From NCBI GenBank assembly GCA_002337385.1, contig DDFY01000005.1, forward strand, positions 28,262-92,261: a stretch of 64,000 bases of DNA. The letters are read 5' to 3'. Origin of the DNA: Erythrobacter sp. UBA1916. GTDB lineage: Bacteria > Pseudomonadota > Alphaproteobacteria > Sphingomonadales > Sphingomonadaceae. The notes beneath the pieces were generated by a model. The model saw nothing but the letters and a program-made list of their open reading frames with translations. It made no database searches and was not told the origin of the DNA. Below are positions 43,276 through 52,173 of this stretch, one piece after another (the stretch's first letter is position 1; every line of letters starts with the position of its first letter). Position numbers and translations under genes: made by a program.

Positions 43276-45228
43276 ATGAGTGACCGGGATGCAGAACTGG
43301 CCGCAGCGCAAAAGGCCGCACAACAGGGCGATTTCGCAGGTAGTCTAAGCCGGGCCGAGGCCATACTCGCAAGCGATCCGGTCAATGCCGAGGCATTGTA
43401 TATTGCAGCGGTCTCGCTGCGCTATCTAAGCCGCCTGGAAGAGGCCCAGGCCACGCTTGCGAGGCTTCATGCCGCGATGCCCGAATATGGCCGGGCGTGG
43501 CAGGAAGCCGGGCACCTCGCCCGCTCTCGCGGCGACGCCGCGGCGGCCATTGCCGCTTTCAGCCGCGCGACCCGGTTCAATCCGGCGCTGGATGCCAGCT
43601 GGCGCGCGCTGGCGGAATTGCAGACCGGCCCCGCAGCCGAGGCGGCCCGCGCGCAGGCCGCCCGCATCGCCTCGCTGCCGCGCGAACTGGTCGCCGTCAC
43701 GCACCATCTGCACGAAGGCCGCCTGCTGCGGGCAGAGGAGATCTGCCGCCACTTCCTGCGCGCCAATCCGAAAAATGTCGAAGGCATGCGGCTGCTGGCG
43801 CAGATCGGCATCAAGTTCGGCATTCTCGACGAGGCGGACTTCCTGCTGGAAAGCGCCGCCGCGTTTGAGCCCGACAATATCCAGGTCCGGCTCGACTATA
43901 TCGATGCGCTTCGCCGTCGCCAGAAGTTCGAGGCGGCACTCGAACAGGCGCAGGCCTTATACGAGCGTGATCCCCAAAACCCGCTGTTCCAGTCGCATCT
44001 CGCGATCGAGTCCATGCAGACCGGCGACTATGCCCGCGCCTTTGCCCTGTTTGAGCAGGTGCTTGAAAAGGTGCCCAACGATCCGGCCACGCTGACCAGC
44101 CGCGGCCATGCGTTGAAGACAACCGGCGAGACCGAGCAGGCCATTGCCAGCTATCGCGCCGCCTTTGCCGCCAAGCCCGAGCATGGCGATGCCTGGTATG
44201 CGCTGGCCAACCTCAAGACCTACACCTTCAGCGAAGCGGAAATCGCCACGATGGAAGCGCAGGTCGCACGGCCCGATCTGGCCTTCATGGACCGCGTGCA
44301 CATCTCCTTCGCGCTCGGCAAGGCGCACGAGGACCGCAAGGATTATGAGGCGAGTTTCACCTATTACGAACAGGGCAATGCCCTGAAGCGCGCACAGACC
44401 CGCTACAGCGCCGATGTGATGAGCGAGGAAATGCGCCGCCAGCGTGAAAGCTGCACGGCCGAGCTTTTTGCAAAGCACGAAGGCGCAGGGCACGAGGCCC
44501 CCGATCCGATCTTCATTGTCGGCCTGCCGCGCGCGGGATCGACGCTGCTTGAGCAGATCCTCGCTAGCCACAGCCAGGTCGATGGCACGCTGGAACTGCC
44601 CGACATGCTCGCGCTCGCCCACCGGCTGCGTGGGCGCAAGGCGGGCCAGTCACGCTATCCCGATATCCTGCACGAACTCACGCCTGAGCAGCTGGCGCAG
44701 TTCGGCGAGCACTATATCGAGAACACCCGCATCCACCGGCGGGGCGCGCCGTTCTTCATCGACAAGATGCCGAACAACTTCCGCCATGTCGGGCTGATCC
44801 ATCTCATCCTGCCCAATGCCAAGATCATCGACGCGCGCCGCGCGCCGATGGATTGCTGCTTTTCCGGCTTCAAGCAGCTGTTCGCCGAAGGGCAGGAGTT
44901 CACCTACGGCCTCACCGAAATTGGCCGCTATTATGCCGACTATGTCGACCTGATGGCGCACTGGGACGAGGTGCTGCCGGACAAAGTGCTGCGCGTGCAG
45001 CATGAGGATGTGCTCGACGATCCCGAAGGCCAGATCCGGCGCATGCTCGCCTATTGCGGGCTGGAGTTCGAAGAGAGCTGCCTCGCCTTCCACCAGACCG
45101 ACCGCGCCGTGCGCACGGCCAGCAGCGAACAGGTGCGCCAGCCGATCAACCGCAAGGGCCAGGGCGCATGGGTGCCGTTCGATCCCTGGCTTGGCGACCT
45201 GCGCGATGCGCTCGCCCCGCCGCTTTAG
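43276..45228 (+). CDS. TPR-repeat sulfotransferase
   Basis: The 650-residue protein has tetratricopeptide repeats over roughly residues 1-370 (for example ALEQAQALYERDPQNPLFQSHLAIESMQTGDY), followed by a sulfotransferase domain. This domain has the 5'-phosphosulfate loop PIFIVGLPRAGSTLLEQILASH (about 411-432) and the later DKMPNNFRHVGLIHLILPNAKIIDARR segment with the 3'-phosphate-binding region. It would use PAPS to sulfate a protein or small molecule. No signal peptide is seen. Such TPR-sulfotransferase fusions recur in Alphaproteobacteria with unknown acceptors. Confidence 0.9.
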   Translation: MSDRDAELAAAQKAAQQGDFAGSLSRAEAILASDPVNAEALYIAAVSLRYLSRLEEAQATLARLHAAMPEYGRAWQEAGHLARSRGDAAAAIAAFSRATRFNPALDASWRALAELQTGPAAEAARAQAARIASLPRELVAVTHHLHEGRLLRAEEICRHFLRANPKNVEGMRLLAQIGIKFGILDEADFLLESAAAFEPDNIQVRLDYIDALRRRQKFEAALEQAQALYERDPQNPLFQSHLAIESMQTGDYARAFALFEQVLEKVPNDPATLTSRGHALKTTGETEQAIASYRAAFAAKPEHGDAWYALANLKTYTFSEAEIATMEAQVARPDLAFMDRVHISFALGKAHEDRKDYEASFTYYEQGNALKRAQTRYSADVMSEEMRRQRESCTAELFAKHEGAGHEAPDPIFIVGLPRAGSTLLEQILASHSQVDGTLELPDMLALAHRLRGRKAGQSRYPDILHELTPEQLAQFGEHYIENTRIHRRGAPFFIDKMPNNFRHVGLIHLILPNAKIIDARRAPMDCCFSGFKQLFAEGQEFTYGLTEIGRYYADYVDLMAHWDEVLPDKVLRVQHEDVLDDPEGQIRRMLAYCGLEFEESCLAFHQTDRAVRTASSEQVRQPINRKGQGAWVPFDPWLGDLRDALAPPL

Positions 45229-45440
45229 GCGAAGCTCGCTTCATCAGGGCTATTGTCCGCATGCCCTCTTGGCTAGACTGCCTCAAGCTGGCACAGCGCT
45301 CGCAGATTTCGGACTTTTTCAATCTCGCAGCCGCCTTTGCCATGCAAACACGGCTGGTTAGGCTGGCGATGGGTCGCTATGGAACCGATTCGAAAGGGGC
45401 CGCAGAGCCCGCAGACATTTTCAATTAAGGGGGCCCTCAC

Positions 45441-46328
45441 ATGCCATTAGTCAACATGAAGCCGCTGCTCCGCCACGCGATGGATAACGGCTATGCCGTC
45501 GCTGCGTTCAACCTTGTCGATTACAACTCGACCAAGGCCATGGTGAAAGCCGCCGAGAGCCTCAACGCCCCGGTCATCTGCCAGACCAGCTCGAAGACCA
45601 TCGACTATTACAGCCACGAGGAAATCGTCAGCTGGGTGCGCACCTGTGCTGCAAACTCGCCGGTGCCGGTCGTGCTGCATCTCGACCACTGCAAGAACAT
45701 CGAGATGATCGAGAAGTGTGCCGCCACCGGCTGGACCTCGATCATGATCGACGCTTCGGAATTCCCGTTCGACGAGAACCTCGCGATGTCGAAGCAGGTG
45801 CGCGACATTGCCGAGAAGTACAACGTCGGCATGGAAGCCGAACTCGGCCAGATCATGGGCGTGGAAGACGACATGGTGGTGGACGAGGCCGACAGCGTGC
45901 TGACCGACCCCGCCGACGCCAAGACCTTCTGCGATGCGCTTGACCTGTCCGCCTTCGCCTGCGCCGTGGGCACCGCGCATGGCTACTACAAGGGCGATCC
46001 GGTGGTCGACTTTGACCGCATCGAGGCGATCAACAAGGCCACCAAAACCCCGATGGCGCTGCACGGCGGCACCGGCCTTTCGGACGAGACCTTCGCCAAG
46101 GCCATCGCCCGCGGCGCGGCCAAGGTGAACATCTCGACCAACCTCAAGCACGTCTTCATCGAGAGCGTGGACGCCTATCGCAAGGCAAAGCCCAACGACT
46201 ACGAGCCGCTGCGCGTGATCGACGCCCAGTATCAGGCCTGCAAGGAACTGTTCGCCAGCTTCATCGAGAAGTTCGGCGGCAAGGATCAGGGCGCGGCCTT
46301 CCTCGCCACGCTGCGTGAGGACGCCTGA
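45441..46328 (+). CDS. Class II fructose/tagatose-bisphosphate-type aldolase
   Basis: The 295-residue protein is a zinc-dependent class II aldolase: VAAFNLVDYNSTKAMVKAAE, the zinc site in VPVVLHLDHCKN (about 75-86), GTAHGYYKGDPVVDF, ALHGGTGLSDETF and KVNISTNLK. Class II members cleave ketose bisphosphates or ketose-1-phosphates to DHAP and an aldehyde. The neighbouring HAD phosphatase and dihydroxyacetone kinase subunits suggest a role around DHAP rather than core glycolysis. The start has a strong GGGGGCCC/AAGGGGG site ahead. The stop overlaps the HAD start. Confidence 0.9.
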   Translation: MPLVNMKPLLRHAMDNGYAVAAFNLVDYNSTKAMVKAAESLNAPVICQTSSKTIDYYSHEEIVSWVRTCAANSPVPVVLHLDHCKNIEMIEKCAATGWTSIMIDASEFPFDENLAMSKQVRDIAEKYNVGMEAELGQIMGVEDDMVVDEADSVLTDPADAKTFCDALDLSAFACAVGTAHGYYKGDPVVDFDRIEAINKATKTPMALHGGTGLSDETFAKAIARGAAKVNISTNLKHVFIESVDAYRKAKPNDYEPLRVIDAQYQACKELFASFIEKFGGKDQGAAFLATLREDA

Positions 46329-47056
46329 TGATCAAGGCGCTGATCTTCGATTGCGACGGCGTTCTGGTCGACACCGAACGCGATGCGCACCGCGTCGGCT
46401 TCAACCGCGCTTTCGCCGAATTCGGCATCGATGCCGAATGGAGCGTCGAGCTTTACGCCCGGCTGCTGCTGGTGGCGGGCGGCAAGGAGCGGATGACCGC
46501 CTATTTCAACGAATTCGGCTGGCCTGAAGACAAGGTCGCCGAGCATGGCGGGCAGCAGGAGCTGATCCTCGCGCTGCACAAGGAAAAGACCCGCATCACC
46601 GCCGAGATCGTGACCGAACTGCCGGTTCGCCCCGGTGTGCTGCGGATCATCGACGAGGCGCGCGCGGCAGGCGTGCGGCTGGGCGTGTGCACCACCTCGA
46701 ACCCCAAGTTCATCGATGCCGTGCTCGACCTGTTCGGAGCGGAGCGGAAAGCGGCGTTCGAATTCGTCCATGCGGGCGATGTCGTCAGCAAGAAGAAGCC
46801 CGATCCCGAGATCTACAACCTCGCGCTCGAAACGCTCGGCCTTCCCGCCAGCGCCTGTGTGGTGGTGGAAGATAGCCGCAACGGCCTGCTCGCCTCGACC
46901 GGCGCAGGCATCCCGACGCTTATCACCACCAGCACCTACACCAAGGAGGAAGACTTCTCCGAGGCCGCGCGCGTGGTGCCCGAACTGGGCGATAACCCCG
47001 CCCTCATCACCTTGGCAGACCTGAATGCGCTGGGCGAAGCCGCAGCGTCCGCCTGA
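46328..47056 (+). CDS. HAD-superfamily phosphatase/phosphoglycolate-type hydrolase
   Basis: The 242-residue HAD protein has motif I FDCDGVLVDTERDA (about 6-19, with the nucleophile Asp and the acid Asp), a cap domain, motif II CTTSNPKF, motif III lysine in KKKPDPEIY and motif IV VVVEDSRNGLLAS. It resembles CbbY/phosphoglycolate phosphatase or beta-phosphoglucomutase types. Its start overlaps the aldolase stop by one base (TGATG). In this operon it may dephosphorylate an intermediate feeding or draining the aldolase. Confidence 0.87.
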   Translation: MIKALIFDCDGVLVDTERDAHRVGFNRAFAEFGIDAEWSVELYARLLLVAGGKERMTAYFNEFGWPEDKVAEHGGQQELILALHKEKTRITAEIVTELPVRPGVLRIIDEARAAGVRLGVCTTSNPKFIDAVLDLFGAERKAAFEFVHAGDVVSKKKPDPEIYNLALETLGLPASACVVVEDSRNGLLASTGAGIPTLITTSTYTKEEDFSEAARVVPELGDNPALITLADLNALGEAAASA

Positions 47057-47078
47057 CACGCCTACCGGAGAGGATAGA

Positions 47079-47741
47079 ATGACTACGCTTACCATCGACC
47101 AGATCGCCGGGGCGATCGACGTCACCTGCGACACGGTGATCCGCAACGAGAAGTATTTCTCCGATCTCGACGGCCTTGCCGGCGACGGTGACTTCGGCAC
47201 TTCGCTGGCCACCGGGTTCAAGGTCATCAAGGCCGAACTGCCGACCATCGACCGCAGCGCCGTGGGCGCGATGCTGCTCAAGATCGCGATGGTCTGTTCC
47301 AAGCACGTCGGCGGCTCGTCGGGGCCGATCTGGGGCACCGGCTTTATGAAGGCCGGAATGGCCTCCAAGGGCGAAACCGAGGTGAGCTACGAGAAGCTGA
47401 CCGAGATGGTCGGCGCGGCGCTCGAAGGCATCATGGCGCGCGGCGGCGCGGTGCGCGGCGACAAAACGCTGCTCGATGCGCTGATCCCGATCCACGAAAA
47501 GATGCAGGAAATGGACGGCTCCGACCTTGGCGCCGTGCTGGCCGCCGTCACCGCCGAAGCCGACAAGGCCATCGACGAGACCCGCACGCTGATCGCGCAC
47601 CGCGGCCGCGCCTCGCAGGTTGGCGAGCGCAGCGCCAACACGCCCGATCCGGGCATCGTCGGCATTGCCACGATCCTTTACGACTGGTGCAAGCACTACG
47701 GCGTCGACTACGCGCCGCAGGCCGCCGAACTGAACCGCTGA
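47079..47741 (+). CDS. dhaL: Dihydroxyacetone kinase subunit L
   Basis: DhaL binds ADP/ATP and supplies the phosphoryl group to the DhaK-bound dihydroxyacetone. The 220-residue protein has the family segments LAGDGDFGTSLATGFK (magnesium-binding aspartates near 36-44), AMLLKIAMVCSKHVGGSSGPIWGTGFMKA and RGRASQVGERSANTPDPGIVGIA. No separate dhaM (PTS donor) gene is present, so ATP could be the donor. It is 22 bp after the HAD gene and precedes dhaK. Confidence 0.92.
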   Translation: MTTLTIDQIAGAIDVTCDTVIRNEKYFSDLDGLAGDGDFGTSLATGFKVIKAELPTIDRSAVGAMLLKIAMVCSKHVGGSSGPIWGTGFMKAGMASKGETEVSYEKLTEMVGAALEGIMARGGAVRGDKTLLDALIPIHEKMQEMDGSDLGAVLAAVTAEADKAIDETRTLIAHRGRASQVGERSANTPDPGIVGIATILYDWCKHYGVDYAPQAAELNR

Positions 47742-47764
47742 TTGCTTTTTTGGGAGAGACCACA

Positions 47765-48757
47765 ATGAAGAAATTCGTCAACGATCCGGCCAACTTCGTG
47801 CCTGAATTCATGGCCGGCGTGATCGCCGCCAATGGTGATCTGCTCGAGGCCATGCCCGAGTTCGATATGATCAAGCGCAAGAATGTCGATCCCAGCAAGG
47901 TCGCCATCGTGCAGGGCTCGGGTTCGGGCCACGAACCGGCGCACGTCATGGCCGTTGGCCCGGGCATGCTGACCGCCGCCTGCCAGGGCCCGGTCTTCGC
48001 CGCGCCGCCCGTCGACGCCTGCTACGAGACGATCAAGGCCGTCGCCACCGATGCCGGTGTGCTGGTGCTGGTCAACAACTACCAGGGCGACCGCATGGCC
48101 TGGGACATGGCCAGCGAAATGGCCGAGGCCGAGGGCATCAAGGTCGTGCAGTTCCACATCAACGATGACGTGGCCGTGCAGGACAGCCTCTACACCGTCG
48201 GCCGTCGCGGCGTGGCGGGCAACTTCTTCGTGATGAAGGCCTGCGGCGCGGCTGCCGAAGCCGGTGCCAGCCTCGAAGAGGTGGTCGCCGTGGCCGAGAA
48301 GGTGAACAACAACGTGCGCACCATGGGCGTGGCGCTCACCAGCTGCATTCCGCCCGCCAAGGGCGATCCGATCTTCGAGATCGGTGACGACGAAATGGAA
48401 ATCGGCGTGGGCATCCATGGCGAGCCGGGCCGCGAGCGGGCCAAGCTGCAAAGCGCTGACGCAATCGCCAAGATCCTGTTCGACGCCGTGGCCGACGACC
48501 TGCCGTTTACCTCGGGCGACCGTGTGGCGCTGATGATCAACGGCCTTGGCGGCACCCCGCCAGCCGAGCTTTATGTGCTTTACAACAAGGCCGCTCAGCT
48601 CTGCGCCGATCGCGGCCTCACCATCGCGCGCAACTATGTGGGCGAATATTGCACCGCCATCGAAATGGCTGGCTGCTCGCTGACGCTGCTGAAGCTTGAT
48701 GACGAGCTGGAAGCCCAGCTCGCTGCACCCGCCGAAACGGCCTGCCGCATCTTCTAA
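47765..48757 (+). CDS. dhaK: Dihydroxyacetone kinase subunit K
   Basis: DhaK binds dihydroxyacetone covalently through a histidine. The 330-residue protein has the DhaK core VQGSGSGHEPAHVMAVGPGMLTAAC, a YVNN-like VLVNNYQGDRMAWDMASEMA and VGIHGEPGRERAKL, which contains the substrate-binding histidine. It forms the kinase with the DhaL product 23 bp upstream. The ATG at 47765 is preceded by GGGAGAGACCAC. Confidence 0.94.
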   Translation: MKKFVNDPANFVPEFMAGVIAANGDLLEAMPEFDMIKRKNVDPSKVAIVQGSGSGHEPAHVMAVGPGMLTAACQGPVFAAPPVDACYETIKAVATDAGVLVLVNNYQGDRMAWDMASEMAEAEGIKVVQFHINDDVAVQDSLYTVGRRGVAGNFFVMKACGAAAEAGASLEEVVAVAEKVNNNVRTMGVALTSCIPPAKGDPIFEIGDDEMEIGVGIHGEPGRERAKLQSADAIAKILFDAVADDLPFTSGDRVALMINGLGGTPPAELYVLYNKAAQLCADRGLTIARNYVGEYCTAIEMAGCSLTLLKLDDELEAQLAAPAETACRIF

Positions 48758-48787
48758 GCGGCTCCAGCCAGACTGGCCGAATAACAG

Positions 48788-48823
48788 ACGCCCGGTCCTC
48801 GTTCGCGAGGGCCGGGCGTTTTT
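48788..48823 (+). terminator. Rho-independent terminator after the aldolase-dhaK operon
   Basis: ACGCCCGGTCCTCG (48788-48801) pairs with CGAGGGCCGGGCGT (48806-48819) with one G-U pair, around a TTCG loop, followed by T5 (48819-48823). It ends the aldolase, HAD, dhaL, dhaK operon. Confidence 0.9.
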
Positions 48824-48908
48824 CATGCCCAATTGGAACGCACCATGGGCCAAATATTACCATTATGGTTAGTTCGGAACAGTGGCGCGTCCGAACCCTT
48901 GATTAGGT

Positions 48909-49511
48909 ATGACAGATCTTCCCCCCCAACCGCCCGAACTTGCCGAGACGAAATCGCTGCCCAGCCGAAGAGAGCGGCTGCGCGCACTGGTCCGCCTCCG
49001 TTCACAGCGCCGGGTGCTGGTGGCCGCGCTGGCTACGGCAACCGGGGCCGCAGGCCTGCTTGGGGCTGTCAGCCTTTACGATGCTAGCCAACCCGAAGTG
49101 GTCCCGCTCGGACGCGGCAAGGCCAGTGTCGAGACCATGCCGGTCACGCAATTCGCGGCGGCAGACACCCGTCGGGGCAATCGCCCGTCTCCAGTGCCTT
49201 CGCCCAGCGCGAGCAGCATGGGCTCGGGCGAAGCAAGCTACTACGGGCATGGTGACGGCTTTGCCGGACGCCGGACAGCCAATGGCGAGGTGTTCGATCC
49301 GCAGCGGCTCACCGCCGCCCACCGAACCTTGCCAATGGGAAGCCGGGTTCGTGTGACCAATCCGAGCAATGGCGAAAGCGTGGTGGTCCGCATCAACGAT
49401 CGCGGACCGTTTCATGGCAACCGCGTGATCGATCTCTCCTATGCCGCCGCGCGCGAGATCGGCCTCATCCGCGCCGGGCGCGGCAATGTGCGGCTGGCCC
49501 TGCTAACCTGA
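48909..49511 (+). CDS. RlpA-like (rare lipoprotein A family) exported protein
   Basis: The 200-residue protein has a basic N-terminus and one membrane-anchoring helix (about residues 35-56), then a low-complexity linker (PSPVPSPSASS), then the RlpA double-psi beta-barrel: GSGEASYYGHGDGFAGRRTANGEVFDPQRLTAAHRTLPMGSRVRVTNPSNGESVVVRINDRGPFHGNRVIDLSYAAA. RlpA proteins bind or cleave naked glycan strands at the division site. No lipobox is present, so anchoring is by the helix, not by lipid. Confidence 0.87.
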   Translation: MTDLPPQPPELAETKSLPSRRERLRALVRLRSQRRVLVAALATATGAAGLLGAVSLYDASQPEVVPLGRGKASVETMPVTQFAAADTRRGNRPSPVPSPSASSMGSGEASYYGHGDGFAGRRTANGEVFDPQRLTAAHRTLPMGSRVRVTNPSNGESVVVRINDRGPFHGNRVIDLSYAAAREIGLIRAGRGNVRLALLT

Positions 49512-49517
49512 CAGGCG

Positions 49518-50471
49518 TCACCGCCCCGCGTCTCGCGCCCGGTTGATGTCCACCGAGGTCGGCGACTTCGAAAACAGCTCGGTATAGGGATCGTCGCCGA
49601 GGTCCATCGTATGCGGCTCGGTTCCTTCGCGCACGGTGGTGCGGCGCATGTCGCGCTTTTCGTTGGCAGCATCGAACTCGCCGCCGCGGTGCATGGTGCA
49701 CAGGTTGTCCCAGATCACCATGTCGCCCACGTTCCAATCGACCTTGAACACATATTGCGGCTGGGTGGTGTGTTCGATCAGGGACTTGATGAGCGCCCGC
49801 CCCTCTTCCTTGTCCATCCCCTTCACGTCCATCGTGTGCGCAGCGATAAACAGCGCCTTGCGGCCTGAACCGCGGTGGACATGGACCAGTGGATGCTCCG
49901 CCTTGAAGCGCTCGTTGATCTCTTCCTCGGAGATGTCAGCGCCAGCTTGCTTACGGCTCCACCACAGCGAGTTGATGCCGATCTTGCCTTCGAGCAGTTC
50001 CTTGGTCTCTTCCGGCAAGTCCTCATAGGCCTGGCGTGTATCGGCAAACCAAGTCTGCCCGCCGACCTTGGGTACCTCATGCGCCATGAGCAGCGAATAG
50101 GAGGTGCGCTTGGCCATGAAGGCAGTGTCTGTGTGCCACAGCCGGTCGCCCTTGCGATATTCGATCGCCGCCGGATCGCGCGTGATCTCGCCTTCCAGAT
50201 TGAGGTTGGAGGCATCGAACAGCTCGCGATAGGGCAGCCGCATAGGCTGGCCCTCGCCGCGTTTGGGCACGCGCTCGAGATAGCCGAAATTGCGGCTGAA
50301 CGCGACATGCTGCTCGTCGTTCATGCCGGTATTGCGCCACACGGTCACGCCATATTTGTCCATCGCATCAGTGATTTCCCGCAGGTCATCGGCTGACAGC
50401 GGCTGGGTCAGGTCCAGCCCCGAACACTCGGCGCCAAAGGTGGGCAGGATGGGTTGGACAGTCAGCGGCAT
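49518..50471 (-). CDS. TauD/TfdA family Fe(II)/2-oxoglutarate dioxygenase
   Basis: The 317-residue protein has the family fold: iron ligands in LWHTDTAFM (about 109-117, HxD) and the distal histidine with the 2-oxoglutarate-binding arginine in WDNLCTMHRGGEFDAANEKRDMRRTTV. Members oxidise taurine, aryloxyalkanoates or similar compounds. The substrate is unknown; no sulfonate transport or regulator gene is adjacent. The start MPLTVQ at 50471 has GAGAGACC upstream. It is convergent with RlpA. Confidence 0.88.
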   Translation of the reverse strand: MPLTVQPILPTFGAECSGLDLTQPLSADDLREITDAMDKYGVTVWRNTGMNDEQHVAFSRNFGYLERVPKRGEGQPMRLPYRELFDASNLNLEGEITRDPAAIEYRKGDRLWHTDTAFMAKRTSYSLLMAHEVPKVGGQTWFADTRQAYEDLPEETKELLEGKIGINSLWWSRKQAGADISEEEINERFKAEHPLVHVHRGSGRKALFIAAHTMDVKGMDKEEGRALIKSLIEHTTQPQYVFKVDWNVGDMVIWDNLCTMHRGGEFDAANEKRDMRRTTVREGTEPHTMDLGDDPYTELFSKSPTSVDINRARDAGR

Positions 50472-50615
50472 GGTCTCTCTCTGATTGTGGCCTGGCAAAC
50501 AATATCGATAGCTTGCTAAGCATTATGCCATCTCCTTACCGCCGCCACCCGTCGCTGGCAATACGGTGCGGCGTGGCTGGCGCGGCGGGGGCAGCTCTGG
50601 TATCCAACGCGGTCT

Positions 50616-50891
50616 ATGCGACGCTATCTTCTCGCCCTGACTGCCTTGCCGCTGATGGCGGCCTGTACCTCGGTTCCGGAACGACCCGCCATGTGTGACG
50701 CAGCTCCGGCCCAATCGCGCCTGGGGGAGCCCTATAGCGAGGAGCTCGGCAAGCAGTTGCAAGAGCTGACCGGTGCCGCGATCCTGCGCGCCGTCCACGA
50801 AGGCGATCCTTTCACCGAGGACTATCGGCCCGAGCGGCTGACCGTGGTCTGGAACGACGACGGTGAGATCATAAAGATGTCCTGTGGCTGA
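50616..50891 (+). CDS. Peptidase inhibitor I78 family lipoprotein
   Basis: The 91-residue protein has a lipobox signal (LLALTALPLMAACTS). The mature part, MCDAAPAQSRLGEPYSEELGKQLQELTGAAILRAVHEGDPFTEDYRPERLTVVWNDDGEIIKMSCG, matches the I78 (elastase inhibitor-like) family, with its two cysteines. The stop overlaps the start of the following Rid gene by 8 bp. Confidence 0.85.
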   Translation: MRRYLLALTALPLMAACTSVPERPAMCDAAPAQSRLGEPYSEELGKQLQELTGAAILRAVHEGDPFTEDYRPERLTVVWNDDGEIIKMSCG

Positions 50892-51288
50892 TCCGAACGA
50901 CGGCCGCCCGCGCATTGCGCCGCTCTCCCCGTTCGAGGAAAAGGCCGGATTTACCCGCGCCATCCGCGTGGGCGACCGGATCATCGTGTCGGGCACTGTC
51001 GGGGTGGAGGAAGATGGCAGCGTCTCCCCCGATGCCGGGAGGCAGGCGGAACGCTGCTTCGAGCTGATCCTGGCCTATGTCGCCGAGCTGGGCGGACAAT
51101 CGGGCGACGTGGTGCGCGCACGCATGTTCGTCACCGACATCAAGGATGCCGATGCGGTCACCGCCGCTTTCAGCCAAGCGCTGGGGCACGCCCGCCCCAC
51201 CGGCACGCTGGTGGCGATCTCCGCGCTCTATAATGCGGAATGGAAGTGCGAAATCGAAGCTGAGGCGGTCATCGGTTCGGGGCAGTGA
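50884..51288 (+). CDS. RidA/YjgF-YER057c-UK114 family protein, GTG start
   Basis: The 134-residue protein has the Rid fold: FTRAIRVGDRIIVSGTVGVEEDG, AERCFELILAYVAELGGQSGDVVRARMFVTDI and ALYNAEWKCEIEAEAV. In RidA proper a conserved arginine precedes the last strand (VEVAR); here the aligned position is a leucine (SALYNAEW), so the classic imine deaminase arginine seems absent and it may belong to another Rid subgroup. The GTG at 50884 overlaps the I78 stop. Confidence 0.85.
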   Translation: MADPNDGRPRIAPLSPFEEKAGFTRAIRVGDRIIVSGTVGVEEDGSVSPDAGRQAERCFELILAYVAELGGQSGDVVRARMFVTDIKDADAVTAAFSQALGHARPTGTLVAISALYNAEWKCEIEAEAVIGSGQ

Positions 51289-51416
51289 GCCCGTCGCGGC
51301 CTGATACCGCAGATAGCAAGGCAGATAGGAAAGGCTCCTTGTGCGAATAGCGCACAGGCGACAATGTGCACCGATATACGCATGCGCGTGCAGTATCAGG
51401 GGGAAAATTACCGACT

Positions 51417-52169
51417 ATGACGACCATGTCCGACGCAGAACTGGCCGCGCATCTCGCGCAGTGTGCAGGGAAGATCCTGCTCGAGGTCCGCCAGAGCGGG
51501 ATGTTCGAAGGCAAGGCGCTGGGCAAGGCTGGTGACCAGACCGCAAACCAGTTCCTCGTCCATGCCCTGCGCCAGCAGCGCCCCGATGATGGCTTGCTCT
51601 CGGAAGAGAGCAAGGACACCGACGAGCGTCTGTCCAAGTCGCGCGTGTGGATCGTCGATCCGGTCGACGGCACCCGCGAATATGGCGAGGCGCGCTCGGA
51701 CTGGGCAGTCCACGTAGCGCTGGCGATTGATGGCGTACCGGCCATCGGCGCCGTGGCCCTGCCCGGTCTCGACGGCGGACTGGTGCTGCGCTCTGACGCC
51801 CCCAGCCACCTTCCCGCGGCCAACGACAAGCCGCGCCTCGTTGTCAGCCGCACTCGTCCCGCTGCCGAGGCGGTGGCCGTGGCGGAAGCGCTTGGCGGCG
51901 AGCTGGTGCCGATGGGCAGCGCCGGGGCCAAGGCGATGGCCGTGGTGCGCGGCGAGGCGGAGATCTACCTCCACTCGGGCGGCCAGTTCGAGTGGGACAG
52001 CTGCGCGCCAGCCGCCGTGGCCGCCGCGCATGGCCTCCATATCAGCCGCATCGATGGCAGCCCGCTGGTTTACAACCAGTCCGACACCTACATGCCCGAC
52101 CTCCTGATCTGCCGTCCGGAATGGGCTGAGCCCGTGCTGGCGCAGGTAAAGGCAATGGCGAGCGCCTGA
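51417..52169 (+). CDS. cysQ: 3'(2'),5'-bisphosphate nucleotidase / inositol monophosphatase-like
   Basis: The 250-residue protein belongs to the Li+-sensitive phosphatase superfamily: GLLSEESKD (metal-binding Glu), the signature WIVDPVDGTREY (about 79-90) and the C-terminal FEWDSCAPAAVAAAHG (second metal-site Asp). CysQ removes 3'-phosphate from PAP during sulfate assimilation; related proteins hydrolyse inositol phosphates. The pairing with the TauE sulfur-anion exporter favours CysQ. The ATG at 51417 is preceded by AGGGGGAAAA; an in-frame ATG lies at 51426. Confidence 0.82.
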   Translation: MTTMSDAELAAHLAQCAGKILLEVRQSGMFEGKALGKAGDQTANQFLVHALRQQRPDDGLLSEESKDTDERLSKSRVWIVDPVDGTREYGEARSDWAVHVALAIDGVPAIGAVALPGLDGGLVLRSDAPSHLPAANDKPRLVVSRTRPAAEAVAVAEALGGELVPMGSAGAKAMAVVRGEAEIYLHSGGQFEWDSCAPAAVAAAHGLHISRIDGSPLVYNQSDTYMPDLLICRPEWAEPVLAQVKAMASA

Positions 52170-52173
52170 GCCC

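Noticed and set aside
45261..45428. 55-residue ORF just ahead of the aldolase gene
   Set aside because: No recognisable motif, no ribosome site of note, and composition like the intergenic region. It is more likely leader sequence.
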